A model generated the notes under the pieces. It saw only the letters and a list, made by a program, of their open reading frames with translations. It was not told where the DNA came from and made no database searches. The position numbers were made by a program, and so were the translations under genes. A stretch of DNA of 64,000 nt from NCBI GenBank assembly GCA_947374225.1, contig CANCAY010000004.1, positions 1 through 64,000 of the forward strand, written 5' to 3'. Position 1 is the stretch's first letter, and each line of letters begins with the position of its first letter. This document shows, in pieces, positions 54,521 through 62,880 of the stretch. This DNA is from Chitinophagaceae bacterium. Its GTDB lineage: Bacteria > Bacteroidota > Bacteroidia > Chitinophagales > Chitinophagaceae.

Positions 54521-55339
54521 TTATTTAGCAGGAAACATTCTTTGCTTCATAGCTTCGTATAATACAATACCCGCTGCTACTGACACATTGAAGGAGTCAA
54601 AATTAGTAGCCATTGGGATTTTGAAAAAATAGTCTGCAGCCTTTGCTAAATATGGTTGTACCCCTCTTCCCTCGTCTCCCATTATGATACAGCTTGGCAT
54701 ATTGAAATCTAATTCATGCACATTTTTGTCAGCGCGCATTTCACTTGTAAAAACTTGTATGCCATTTAAATGTAAATCGTCTACTGCTTTTAATAAACTG
54801 CTCACACGAACTACATGTATATGCTCCAAAGCACCGGCACTACTTTTAAACGCTTCTTCATTTAAAGCGCCTACTCCTTTATCAGGAATAATTAAAGCTT
54901 GCGCACCACAACAATGTATACTTCTACTTATGGCTCCAATGTTTCGAACATCTGTTACACCGTCTAACATTACAAACAATGGCGTTTCTCCTTTAGCTAC
55001 AACGAAATCTATTACTTGTTGTAGATCTAAATATTTGACATTGGAAATAAATGCTAATACTCCTTGGTGATTCGCCTTAGTCATTCCATTTAATTTCTCA
55101 ATGGGTACTAATTGTATTGGAATAGTTTTATCTCTAGCGAATTGTTTAATCTCATTCAAACCTTCTCCTTGAGCATTTTTTTGTATTAATATTTTTTCAA
55201 TATTAGCACCCGACTCCAAGGATTCAATAAGGGGTTGACGACCAATAATAAATTTACGTTCTGTCGTAAAACTTGGACGTGGACTAAATCTTCTCTGTCC
55301 TGAAAATTTTCTTTCTGGTCTATTATTTCTCTCCTGCAT
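54521..55339 (-). CDS. rlmB: 23S rRNA (guanosine(2251)-2'-O)-methyltransferase
   Basis: SpoU/TrmH-family ribose methyltransferase acting on G2251 of 23S rRNA. The 272-residue protein has an N-terminal substrate-binding domain after a basic tail (RRFSPRPS), then the knotted SPOUT domain with DGVTDVRNIGAISRS, MGDEGRGVQ and NVSVAAGIVLYE, the three family motifs. TrmH-like tRNA targets are the alternative, but the extra N-terminal domain with VIGRQPLIE-like sequence favours RlmB. Confidence 0.92.
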   Translation of the reverse strand: MQERNNRPERKFSGQRRFSPRPSFTTERKFIIGRQPLIESLESGANIEKILIQKNAQGEGLNEIKQFARDKTIPIQLVPIEKLNGMTKANHQGVLAFISNVKYLDLQQVIDFVVAKGETPLFVMLDGVTDVRNIGAISRSIHCCGAQALIIPDKGVGALNEEAFKSSAGALEHIHVVRVSSLLKAVDDLHLNGIQVFTSEMRADKNVHELDFNMPSCIIMGDEGRGVQPYLAKAADYFFKIPMATNFDSFNVSVAAGIVLYEAMKQRMFPAK

Positions 55340-55348
55340 GGCTCAAAG

Positions 55349-55903
55349 TTAATCCTTTTTAGTGTTTAGTAACTGCCATTTTAAGATAGCTGCCACTGAT
55401 ATGGAATCCGTTATTTTCCCATCCATTACCCATTGTACTGCTTGCTGGAAGGGCATTTTTTTCACAACCAATTGTTCTGTATCCTCTGGCGTTGCAGTGC
55501 CGGCAATTAAGTCCCTAGCAACATATACTACCGCGAATTCATCAGACACCGAATTAGAAACATGCATCTTCAGAATTTCGGTCCAACTACCTGCTTCAAA
55601 ACCAGTCTCTTCTTTTAATTCTCTTTTAGCGGCTTCTAACCAGTCAGTTCCTTCTGGACAACCCCCTTCTGGAATTTCCCAACTATATAAGTCCAATGGA
55701 AAACGGTATTGCCCCACCAAATAAGTATTGTCGTCTGAGTCTATTGCGATTACCCCAATAGCGATATTTTTAAAATGAACTTTCCCATAAATACCTTCCG
55801 TACCAGCAGGTGTGATTACCTTGAACTCTGTTAAGCTTATCCAAGGATTTTCATACTTAATCACTCCACTCAAAGTTTTCCAAGGATTTATTTCGTTTTC
55901 CAT
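55349..55903 (-). CDS. NUDIX hydrolase with altered Nudix box
   Basis: A 184-residue protein resembling ADP-ribose pyrophosphatases. The Nudix box region reads GGCPEGTDWLEAAKREL followed by KEETGF: the REL-EE-G part is intact, but the first conserved glutamate (GX5E) is Thr. The surrounding fold is kept, including a VGQYRFPLDLYSWEIPEG segment. Metal binding may be weakened, or the family may use other residues. The ATG at 55903 is preferred to a TTG two codons upstream. It is first in a probable operon with rlmB (nine-base gap). Confidence 0.87.
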   Translation of the reverse strand: MENEINPWKTLSGVIKYENPWISLTEFKVITPAGTEGIYGKVHFKNIAIGVIAIDSDDNTYLVGQYRFPLDLYSWEIPEGGCPEGTDWLEAAKRELKEETGFEAGSWTEILKMHVSNSVSDEFAVVYVARDLIAGTATPEDTEQLVVKKMPFQQAVQWVMDGKITDSISVAAILKWQLLNTKKD

Positions 55904-55952
55904 ATTCAAATAATTTGCTAATACTAAATACCACTTAACTAAATATACGTAA

Positions 55953-55986
55953 TAAAAAACCCGCCACTGTTTTGCAGGGCGGGCTT
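55953..55986 (-). terminator. Terminator after metK
   Basis: On the minus strand CCCGCC and GGCGGG (55960-55983) form a stem with an inner CTG/CAG, followed by six T. It ends metK transcription before the NUDIX gene. Confidence 0.85.
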
Positions 55987-56001
55987 TTAAAAATTAAACA
56001 A

Positions 56002-57255
56002 CTATTTTAAACCAAAAGCTTTTTTCACTTTTGTTACATAATCTAATTTCTCCCAAGTGAATAATTCGACTTTCATCGTCTTAGACTTGCCGTCTGGAGT
56101 GGTGAAAGTTTTAGTTACTGTTTCGTTCTTACGACCCATATGCCCGTAAGCAGCAGTCTCACTATACATTGGCGTTCTTAACTTTAAACGTTGCTCAATA
56201 AAGTAAGGACGTAGATCGAAAATTGATTCTACTAATTTACCTATTTGGCCGTCAGTTAATTTAACTTTTGCAGTACCGTAAGTGTTCACGTTAATGGAAG
56301 TTGGCTTTGCAACACCAATCGCGTAAGATACTTGAACTAATACTTCGCTAGCTACACCAGCAGCTACCAAGTTCTTAGCAATATGTCTTGTTGCATATGC
56401 AGCAGAACGGTCTACTTTACTTGGATCTTTTCCAGAGAAAGCACCACCGCCGTGTGCACCTTTTCCACCGTAAGTGTCCACAATAATTTTACGACCAGTC
56501 AAACCAGTGTCACCATGTGGTCCACCAATTACAAACTTACCAGTTGGGTTAATATGATACTTAATGTCCTTGTTAAACAACTTACCGTATTTCTTATATT
56601 TTGCTTTAACTCTTGGAATTAAAATTTCAACGATGTCTTTTTTGATCTTCTCCAACATCTTGCCTTCTTTGTCAAAATCATCATGTTGAGTAGAAACTAC
56701 AATCGCGTCAATTCTAACTGGCTCATTTTGGTCGTTGTACTCTAAGGTAACTTGAGATTTAGCGTCTGGACGTAAATATTTAATTGCTTTGTTCTCTCTT
56801 CTTAAAGCAGCTAATTCAATTAAAATTTTATGCGCCAAGTCCAATGCTAATGGCATGTAGTCGTCTGTTTCGTTACTTGCATAACCAAACATCATACCTT
56901 GGTCACCAGCACCTTGCTCTTCTTTTTTCTTTCTGTCAACCCCTTGGTTAATGTCAGCAGATTGTTCGTGGATAGCGCTTAAAATTCCGCAGCTATTTGC
57001 CTCAAACATATATTCACTCTTAGTATATCCAATCTTACGAATTACACCACGTGCAATTTCTTGAACGTCTAAATACGCTTTAGATTTTACCTCACCTGCC
57101 AATATTACTTGACCTGTTGTTACTAAAGTTTCACAAGCCACTTTTGACTGTGGGTCAAAGGCTAAAAAATTGTCGATTAAAGCGTCAGAAATCTGATCCG
57201 CTACTTTGTCTGGATGTCCTTCAGAAACGCTCTCTGATGTAAATAAATAAGGCAT
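56002..57255 (-). CDS. metK: S-adenosylmethionine synthetase
   Basis: Makes S-adenosylmethionine from methionine and ATP. The 417-residue protein has the standard three-lobed sequence: [16 protein letters not shown] near the start, [10 protein letters not shown], and [19 protein letters not shown]. The length is slightly over E. coli's 384, with a charged insertion around [20 protein letters not shown] also serves LipA and RlmB encoded here. It has its own -7 box and terminator. No SAM riboswitch is visible in the short 5' region. Confidence 0.97.
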   Translation of the reverse strand: MPYLFTSESVSEGHPDKVADQISDALIDNFLAFDPQSKVACETLVTTGQVILAGEVKSKAYLDVQEIARGVIRKIGYTKSEYMFEANSCGILSAIHEQSADINQGVDRKKKEEQGAGDQGMMFGYASNETDDYMPLALDLAHKILIELAALRRENKAIKYLRPDAKSQVTLEYNDQNEPVRIDAIVVSTQHDDFDKEGKMLEKIKKDIVEILIPRVKAKYKKYGKLFNKDIKYHINPTGKFVIGGPHGDTGLTGRKIIVDTYGGKGAHGGGAFSGKDPSKVDRSAAYATRHIAKNLVAAGVASEVLVQVSYAIGVAKPTSINVNTYGTAKVKLTDGQIGKLVESIFDLRPYFIEQRLKLRTPMYSETAAYGHMGRKNETVTKTFTTPDGKSKTMKVELFTWEKLDYVTKVKKAFGLK

Positions 57256-57285
57256 ATTGTATTATTTAAATTGAATAGTAAAGTA

Positions 57286-57293
57286 CAAATATA
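57286..57293 (-). promoter_or_regulatory. metK -7 box
   Basis: TATATTTG on the minus strand, 30 bases before the metK ATG at 57255. Confidence 0.45.
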
Positions 57294-57310
57294 TTAATAA
57301 ATCCTAATGA

Positions 57311-58798
57311 TTATAAATCGGAATAATAGATTCTTAATCTCATTTTAAACTTGGAATGAGTACCTCCACCTAAACGAACTCTACCTTGTGCAGGTTGATT
57401 GCCTAAAGAAGTACCTAGATACTCTGTGCTTGAAGTTTTGTTAAAAGGATATGGTGGCACATAAATAACAGAGTCATTCACTGGTGCATACATTCTTAAA
57501 TCGAACAAAGAATCTGTTCTTGAAATAACCCCTTGAACATATCTAGTAATATTGAAATTGTAGCTAGCTACTTTATCGTATCCGTTTAATGCCTTATAAG
57601 TTAAATAGCCACCGAATCTTGTAAAAATCTCCGCATTCGCAGCTGTTTGATAATCGTTTGGCACTGTTCTAAAAACTTTATTTGCAGAATCATACGCACC
57701 TAAGAATACATATTTAGGAGGTAACATTTGTGTTTCCAGTCCTGTAATTCTTGCATCGTCTGGAACCTGTTCCGTAATTAATTCAGCGCGATGTATTAAT
57801 TTATTTGCAAATGTTCTTAAACCTGGGATTTTGATTTTAACGGAAGTCCCTGGACTTGTTTGAATATACACCAATGAGTCTTTTCCTTTACCTAAATGCT
57901 TAGCTAATTCAGAACCAGTTCTGTCACGCTTAATGAAATTCGCATCCCCATTGCTAATTAAGCTAAATTTAAAATAAGCCACTGTAGTATCTCTAACTCC
58001 TGTTGCACCCAATGGAGTGTAATTAGTTTTGTAATACAAAGCCAACTTTGTGTTGGTGTCTGCTAAATTAATTTTCAACAACACATTTTTATTTGCAGAA
58101 GGGTCTACTGAAATAGCAAAACCTGGAAAATAATTACGCAAGGTAGTGTCATTATGATAAGCTGTATTGGAATCGAAAACTTTAATAAATTGATTCGCAA
58201 TTCTGTCAAACAATCTAAAGCGAATTTGATTTTTTGCAGCTTCATATCTATTAATTACTGAATCACCTACTTTAGTTAAATCCAGCGTAATTGGATTACC
58301 TAATGCAGCTCCTGCTTTGATGCCATATGCGTCTGGGTAATTAGCTGAATAATATTGTTTGATGTCTAAAGGCGTACTTGGATCAATTTGATTCACATTG
58401 ATTTTTACAGGAACTGAAGAGTCTCCATAAAATCCATTGTATTTTAAAACCAATACAGCAGAGTCCACTATAATACTATCTCTAGTTCCTGGAATATAAA
58501 ATGGAAAATACTGTGGCACTAACTGAAAAAACATAGTAGCTTTTGTTTTTCCAAAAATGGGATCATTTGTAATCTCTCCTAACATATGGTCGTCATTGCC
58601 ATATACCTTAACACTATCCAGCATATCAACTGTTTCCGCTTCTACATCTATAATAGTATCTTTTGTGTTGATAGCGTCCATCGAAGGCAATAATCCAAGT
58701 CCAAGTTCAGAAGAACTTACTCTTGTACATGCCGAAAAAAGGATGGTTAATATTAATATGGAAAAAGAGAATCTCTTAACTGTAATGTTTGATGCCAT
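57311..58798 (-). CDS. DUF4270 family lipoprotein
   Basis: A 495-residue lipoprotein. The signal ends in LFSAC, a lipobox with the lipidated Cys near residue 24. The following chain begins with SSELGLGLLPSMDAINTKDT, typical of DUF4270, and is beta-rich with many Thr/Asp/Tyr residues. DUF4270 proteins are exported, Bacteroidetes-specific and of unknown function, and are commonly found beside a truncated glycogen-synthase-like gene, as here: the GT5-like gene ends 15 bases upstream. Attachment to the outer membrane is likely but not proven. Confidence 0.83.
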   Translation of the reverse strand: MASNITVKRFSFSILILTILFSACTRVSSSELGLGLLPSMDAINTKDTIIDVEAETVDMLDSVKVYGNDDHMLGEITNDPIFGKTKATMFFQLVPQYFPFYIPGTRDSIIVDSAVLVLKYNGFYGDSSVPVKINVNQIDPSTPLDIKQYYSANYPDAYGIKAGAALGNPITLDLTKVGDSVINRYEAAKNQIRFRLFDRIANQFIKVFDSNTAYHNDTTLRNYFPGFAISVDPSANKNVLLKINLADTNTKLALYYKTNYTPLGATGVRDTTVAYFKFSLISNGDANFIKRDRTGSELAKHLGKGKDSLVYIQTSPGTSVKIKIPGLRTFANKLIHRAELITEQVPDDARITGLETQMLPPKYVFLGAYDSANKVFRTVPNDYQTAANAEIFTRFGGYLTYKALNGYDKVASYNFNITRYVQGVISRTDSLFDLRMYAPVNDSVIYVPPYPFNKTSSTEYLGTSLGNQPAQGRVRLGGGTHSKFKMRLRIYYSDL

Positions 58799-58813
58799 GA
58801 ATTGATTTTATCT

Positions 58814-59632
58814 TTACTTGCCTGCAAGTTCGTTGTATAAATCTAAATACTCTGTTAAATCGGAATCCCATCCGTTGAATGGAACCACCTTCTTTCCTTT
58901 TACTTCAGAAAATTCTGAGATTAATTTTTTGTCTATAATATCAGAACCAAAAGTGATGGCATCTGCATAAGCAGCACCTCCTCTAAATAAAGCAGTATTA
59001 GTTAATTCCTTAAATGGTTCTAATTCTTTCTCCTTAATATTCGCATTGATTAATGCTTTAGACATAAAATCCTTGTCTAATTTTTCCTCAAAGCTATTAG
59101 CTCCAATAGTGAATACTACTTTAGAATTAGAGAAAACAGGTTCTTTTTTAAATGCTGTTTTAATATAAGCAGGGATCAAGCCTGTCATCCATCCACTACA
59201 GTGAATAATGTCTGGAGGCCATCCAAATTTCTTAACGGTTTCCAAAGCGCCTCTACAAAAGAATACTGTTCTCATTACATTGTCGTCAAACCAAGTTTCA
59301 TTTTCGTCATGAAAAATGTGTTTGCGTTTAAAAAAGTCCTCATTTTCTAAAAAATAAACCTGTAAACGTGCGTTTGGTAAAGAAGCTACTTTAATTTGTA
59401 ATGGATAATCGTCGCTGTCTACTTGAACGTTGATTCCAGAAAGACGAACAACTTCGTGTAAACGATGTCGACGCTCATTGATCACTCCAAATCTTGGCAT
59501 AATGCAGCGAACTTCTAGTCCACTATCATTGCTTTTAATTGCGAGCTTATTAATTACCTCCGCAAATTCTGTCAACTCTAAATAAGGCGACATTTCAGTG
59601 GCGATGTATAAGATTCGTTTTTTTTCAGACAT
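58814..59632 (-). CDS. Truncated GT5 glycogen-synthase-like protein
   Basis: A 272-residue protein that matches only the N-terminal Rossmann half of glycogen synthases: it begins RILYIATEMSPYLELTEFAEV and has DIIHCSGWMTGLIPAYIK, like the DIVHCHDHQSGL of GlgA. It lacks the C-terminal GT-B half, including the catalytic EPCGL block. The ADP-glucose motif KxGGL is replaced by ELTEF. Thus it is unlikely to be a glycogen synthase. It has a -7 box at 59669-59676 and is followed by the DUF4270 gene. Function unknown; perhaps a sugar-binding or regulatory protein. Confidence 0.8.
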   Translation of the reverse strand: MSEKKRILYIATEMSPYLELTEFAEVINKLAIKSNDSGLEVRCIMPRFGVINERRHRLHEVVRLSGINVQVDSDDYPLQIKVASLPNARLQVYFLENEDFFKRKHIFHDENETWFDDNVMRTVFFCRGALETVKKFGWPPDIIHCSGWMTGLIPAYIKTAFKKEPVFSNSKVVFTIGANSFEEKLDKDFMSKALINANIKEKELEPFKELTNTALFRGGAAYADAITFGSDIIDKKLISEFSEVKGKKVVPFNGWDSDLTEYLDLYNELAGK

Positions 59633-59668
59633 TCTATAAAGTTTAACTCAGAACCGACTTTGAGTCTG

Positions 59669-59676
59669 CAAAGGTA
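59669..59676 (-). promoter_or_regulatory. -7 box of the GT5-like/DUF4270 unit
   Basis: TACCTTTG on the minus strand, 36 bases before the ATG at 59632. Confidence 0.45.
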
Positions 59677-59793
59677 CGTTAAAACAAGGACTTTATGAAA
59701 CGGCCAAGCATGGGTGATAAATATCAACCAACCTACTCCTATTATATTAACAATTGGTCGTAAATTGCAAGGCAACCTAAATAATAGCTCAAA

Positions 59794-60777
59794 ATGGGTA
59801 AATTCTTAAAAATTGGGGTCTTTTTCTTAATTGGTATATTACTGATTTGGTGGAGTTTACACCAAATACCTGCAAATGAATGGGACAAATTTAAAGTTGC
59901 ATTGAGACATTCTAAATTCTGGATTATCATACCAGTATTCATCATCTTGGGTTTTTCTCATTTTTTAAGAGCTTTAAGATGGAGATTAATTATGGAACCA
60001 TTGGGTTATAAACCATCCATTTTGAATACGTTCTTGGCAGTACTCATTGGCTATTTAGCCAACCTAGCTATTCCAAGATTAGGAGAAGTTTTAAAATGCA
60101 CCCTACTTTCAAAATATGAGAAAGTGCCTGCAGAAAAAATTGTTGGAACCATTGTGGCAGAACGCGCATTTGATGTGGTAAGCTTAGGTGTTATATTTAT
60201 TTTGGCCCTTACATTACAGTTTAATGTGATACAAGCTGGCTGGCATCAATTGCAAGCACAAACTGCACAAGGCCCCGTGGATCATAGTAGTCGTAACTAT
60301 ATTCTAGTGGGATTAGCTGCCTTTTTAATAGTAGCTGGAATACTTGTATTTAGTTTCCGATCTAAATTACAAAAAGCAATCGCTAGTGTTAAACATATTA
60401 TTGCTGGCATTTGGGAAGGCGTTATAAGTGCATCCAAACTAAAAAAACATAATTTATTTTTTCTATATTCATTCGGAATCTGGTTTATGTACTTACTAGC
60501 TACTTATATTGGATTGTATGGAACAGAAGGGACAGGTAGTTCTTTTGCTACAGCGATTAGTTGTTTGGCATATGCAAGTATTGGAATGATTTTAACACCT
60601 GGCGGCATTGGTGCTTATGCGTATTTCATGGCCAAAGTATTAGAATTAAATGGGGTTGACTATACATTAGGATTGGCAAATGGAACTTTACAATGGTTTT
60701 CACAATTTTTAATAGTACTCGTTCTTGGTGGTATAAGTTTAATTTTATTACCCATTGTAAACAGACAAAAAAAATAG
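59794..60777 (+). CDS. YbhN/LPG-synthase TM-region family membrane protein
   Basis: A 327-residue integral membrane protein with seven to eight hydrophobic segments. FLRALRWRLIMEPLGYKPS, the conserved NLAIPRLGEVLKCTLLSKYEKVPAEK stretch (key: PRLGEVLKC) and LTPGGIGAYAYFMAKVLEL mark the family related to the flippase/synthase domain of lysylphosphatidylglycerol synthases. It lacks the C-terminal synthase domain, so it is a stand-alone membrane unit, perhaps a lipid flippase. It is divergent from the GT5-like gene and one base upstream of rfaE2. Confidence 0.85.
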   Translation: MGKFLKIGVFFLIGILLIWWSLHQIPANEWDKFKVALRHSKFWIIIPVFIILGFSHFLRALRWRLIMEPLGYKPSILNTFLAVLIGYLANLAIPRLGEVLKCTLLSKYEKVPAEKIVGTIVAERAFDVVSLGVIFILALTLQFNVIQAGWHQLQAQTAQGPVDHSSRNYILVGLAAFLIVAGILVFSFRSKLQKAIASVKHIIAGIWEGVISASKLKKHNLFFLYSFGIWFMYLLATYIGLYGTEGTGSSFATAISCLAYASIGMILTPGGIGAYAYFMAKVLELNGVDYTLGLANGTLQWFSQFLIVLVLGGISLILLPIVNRQKK

Positions 60778-60778
60778 A

Positions 60779-61267
60779 ATGCGTCAAATAGATTCAATTG
60801 CAAAAAAAATAATGACGTTAAAGGAAGCCAAAGCTATGATAGCTGCTTGGAAAGTACAAGGCAAAACGGTCTCCTTTACTAATGGATGCTTTGATATTTT
60901 ACATCCAGGTCATATATTTTCACTTGGACAAGCTGCCAAGGAAGCCGATTATTTAGTAGTTGGTTTGAATAGTGACGCAAGTGTTAAAAGATTAAAGGGC
61001 CCTGAAAGACCTATCAATAATACCGAGAGCCGTGCTATAATAATATCAAATTTAATACTAGTGGACGCTGTAGTTGTTTTTGAAGAAGACACTCCACTAG
61101 AGCTCATAACTGAATTATTACCTGACGTATTGGTAAAAGGTGGCGACTATACTTTTGAACAAATTGTTGGTGCAAAAGAAGTGGTTGCAGCAGGCGGAAA
61201 AGTAATCATAAACAATATTGTAGAAGGATTTTCTACAACGAATCTGATAGAAAAGATTAAAAAATAA
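60779..61267 (+). CDS. rfaE2: D-glycero-beta-D-manno-heptose 1-phosphate adenylyltransferase
   Basis: A 162-residue cytidylyltransferase-like enzyme that makes ADP-heptose for the LPS core. Motifs are FTNGCFDILHPGHIFSL (the HxGH site), GLNSDASVKRLKGPERPI and LVKGGDYTFEQIVGA. It corresponds to the C-terminal half of HldE as a separate protein, the RfaE2 form. The kinase half (RfaE1) is not in the window. Start by ATG, one base after the membrane-protein gene's stop. Confidence 0.92.
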   Translation: MRQIDSIAKKIMTLKEAKAMIAAWKVQGKTVSFTNGCFDILHPGHIFSLGQAAKEADYLVVGLNSDASVKRLKGPERPINNTESRAIIISNLILVDAVVVFEEDTPLELITELLPDVLVKGGDYTFEQIVGAKEVVAAGGKVIINNIVEGFSTTNLIEKIKK

Positions 61268-61309
61268 AGAAATAATATTATTAATAATAACGAATTCAAA
61301 TTAACTGAA

Positions 61310-62833
61310 ATGAAATTTTTACAAGCATTACAATTACAAAAAGAGAATGAAGGAACTTCCACTGGAATCAATTGGGTAAAATCAAATGGTGAATTAAACT
61401 TATCATTTTCTCCTGTAGATTCTAACATGATTGGTGCTGTTACAAACACAGACAAAGCTGCTTACGAAACCGTAATGCAAACTGCAGGAACTGCTTTTCT
61501 AGAATGGCGTAATTGGCCTGCTCCGAAAAGAGGGGAAGTGGTTAGACAATTGGGTATTGCATTGAGAAATGAAAAACAAGCATTGGGTCAATTGGTAAGT
61601 TATGAAATGGGAAAAAGTTTACAAGAAGGACTAGGTGAAGTACAAGAGATGATTGATATATGTGATTTCGCAGTGGGATTGTCTAGACAATTATATGGCT
61701 TAACCATGCATAGTGAAAGACCTTCGCACAGAATGTACGAACAATGGCACCCAATGGGTGTCGTAGGAATTATATCTGCATTTAATTTCCCAGTGGCAGT
61801 TTGGAGCTGGAATGCTGCATTAGCTTGGGTATGTGGAAATGTTACAGTTTGGAAGCCTAGTGAAAAAACACCATTATGTGGAAATGCGGTTCAAAATATT
61901 GTAGCAAAAGTGTTTGCAGCAAACAATGTTCCAGAAGGCGTTAATAATTTAATTCAAGGAGGTCGAGAAGTGGGCGAATGGTTAAGCAACGATACAAGAA
62001 TACCTTTAGTTTCTGCAACAGGTTCCACTAGAATGGGTAAAGAATTAAATACTGCAGTAGCTGCAAGACTTGGAAAAACTATTTTAGAATTAGGCGGCAA
62101 TAATGCCATAATCATTTCAGAACATGCTGACCTTGACATGTCATTAATTGGCGCTGTGTTTGGAGCAGTAGGTACCGCTGGTCAAAGATGTACTAGTACA
62201 AGACGTTTAATTATACACGAGAAAGTATATGATAGTTTTGTTGCCAAATTAGTGAAAGCATATCAACAAATTAAAATTGGAGACCCATTAGATGCTAATA
62301 ATCATATGGGGCCATTGATTGACAAATTAGCAGTAGAAATGTATTTGAAGTCAATTGCAGATTGTGAAAAAGAAGGCGGCAGTTTCTTAGTGGAAGGTGG
62401 CGTATTAGAAGGCGCAGGTTATGAAAGTGGCTGTTATGTAAAACCATGTATTGCTGCTGCTTTACCTAATTACAAAATAGTTCAACATGAAACCTTCGCT
62501 CCTATTTTATATGTAATGAAATACAAAACATTAGAAGAAGCTATTGCAATTCAAAATGGGGTGCCTCAAGGATTGTCTTCTGCTATCATGACATTAAATA
62601 TGAGAGAGTCTGAATTATTCTTATCTCAACAAGGAAGTGATTGCGGAATTGCGAATGTTAATATTGGAACTAGTGGTGCTGAAATTGGAGGCGCATTTGG
62701 TGGTGAGAAGGAAACAGGTGGTGGTAGAGAAAGTGGAAGTGATGCATGGAAAGCCTATATGCGTCGTCAAACGAATACTATTAACTGGAGCAATAGCTTA
62801 CCATTAGCGCAAGGCATTCATTTTGATTTATAA
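61310..62833 (+). CDS. Aldehyde dehydrogenase, ALDH7 (AmaB/antiquitin) type
   Basis: NAD-dependent oxidation of an aldehyde to an acid, probably of alpha-aminoadipic semialdehyde/piperidine-6-carboxylate in lysine breakdown. The 507-residue protein has the general base Glu260 in LELGGNN and the catalytic Cys294 in TAGQRCTSTRR, the NAD-binding GVVGIISAFNFPVAVWSWN, and the late GAEIGGAFGGEKETGGGRESGSD block characteristic of ALDH7. Other lysine-pathway genes are not adjacent. ATG start, 42 bases after rfaE2; cotranscription is possible. Confidence 0.9.
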   Translation: MKFLQALQLQKENEGTSTGINWVKSNGELNLSFSPVDSNMIGAVTNTDKAAYETVMQTAGTAFLEWRNWPAPKRGEVVRQLGIALRNEKQALGQLVSYEMGKSLQEGLGEVQEMIDICDFAVGLSRQLYGLTMHSERPSHRMYEQWHPMGVVGIISAFNFPVAVWSWNAALAWVCGNVTVWKPSEKTPLCGNAVQNIVAKVFAANNVPEGVNNLIQGGREVGEWLSNDTRIPLVSATGSTRMGKELNTAVAARLGKTILELGGNNAIIISEHADLDMSLIGAVFGAVGTAGQRCTSTRRLIIHEKVYDSFVAKLVKAYQQIKIGDPLDANNHMGPLIDKLAVEMYLKSIADCEKEGGSFLVEGGVLEGAGYESGCYVKPCIAAALPNYKIVQHETFAPILYVMKYKTLEEAIAIQNGVPQGLSSAIMTLNMRESELFLSQQGSDCGIANVNIGTSGAEIGGAFGGEKETGGGRESGSDAWKAYMRRQTNTINWSNSLPLAQGIHFDL

Positions 62834-62836
62834 AAT

Positions 62837-62874
62837 GCAATTAACTTGATTGATAGAACGCAATTAATTTGATT
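62837..62874. repeat. Short direct repeat before the subtilase gene
   Basis: GCAATTAACTTGATT (62837-62851) recurs as GCAATTAATTTGATT (62860-62874), period 23, one mismatch. It lies between the ALDH stop and the protease ATG, so it could bear on the protease promoter or leader. Confidence 0.4.
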
Positions 62875-62880
62875 TAAAAC

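Noticed and set aside
57256..57310. SAM riboswitch ahead of metK
   Set aside because: Only 55 bases lie between the genes, and a -7 box near 57290 leaves a leader too short for a SAM aptamer.
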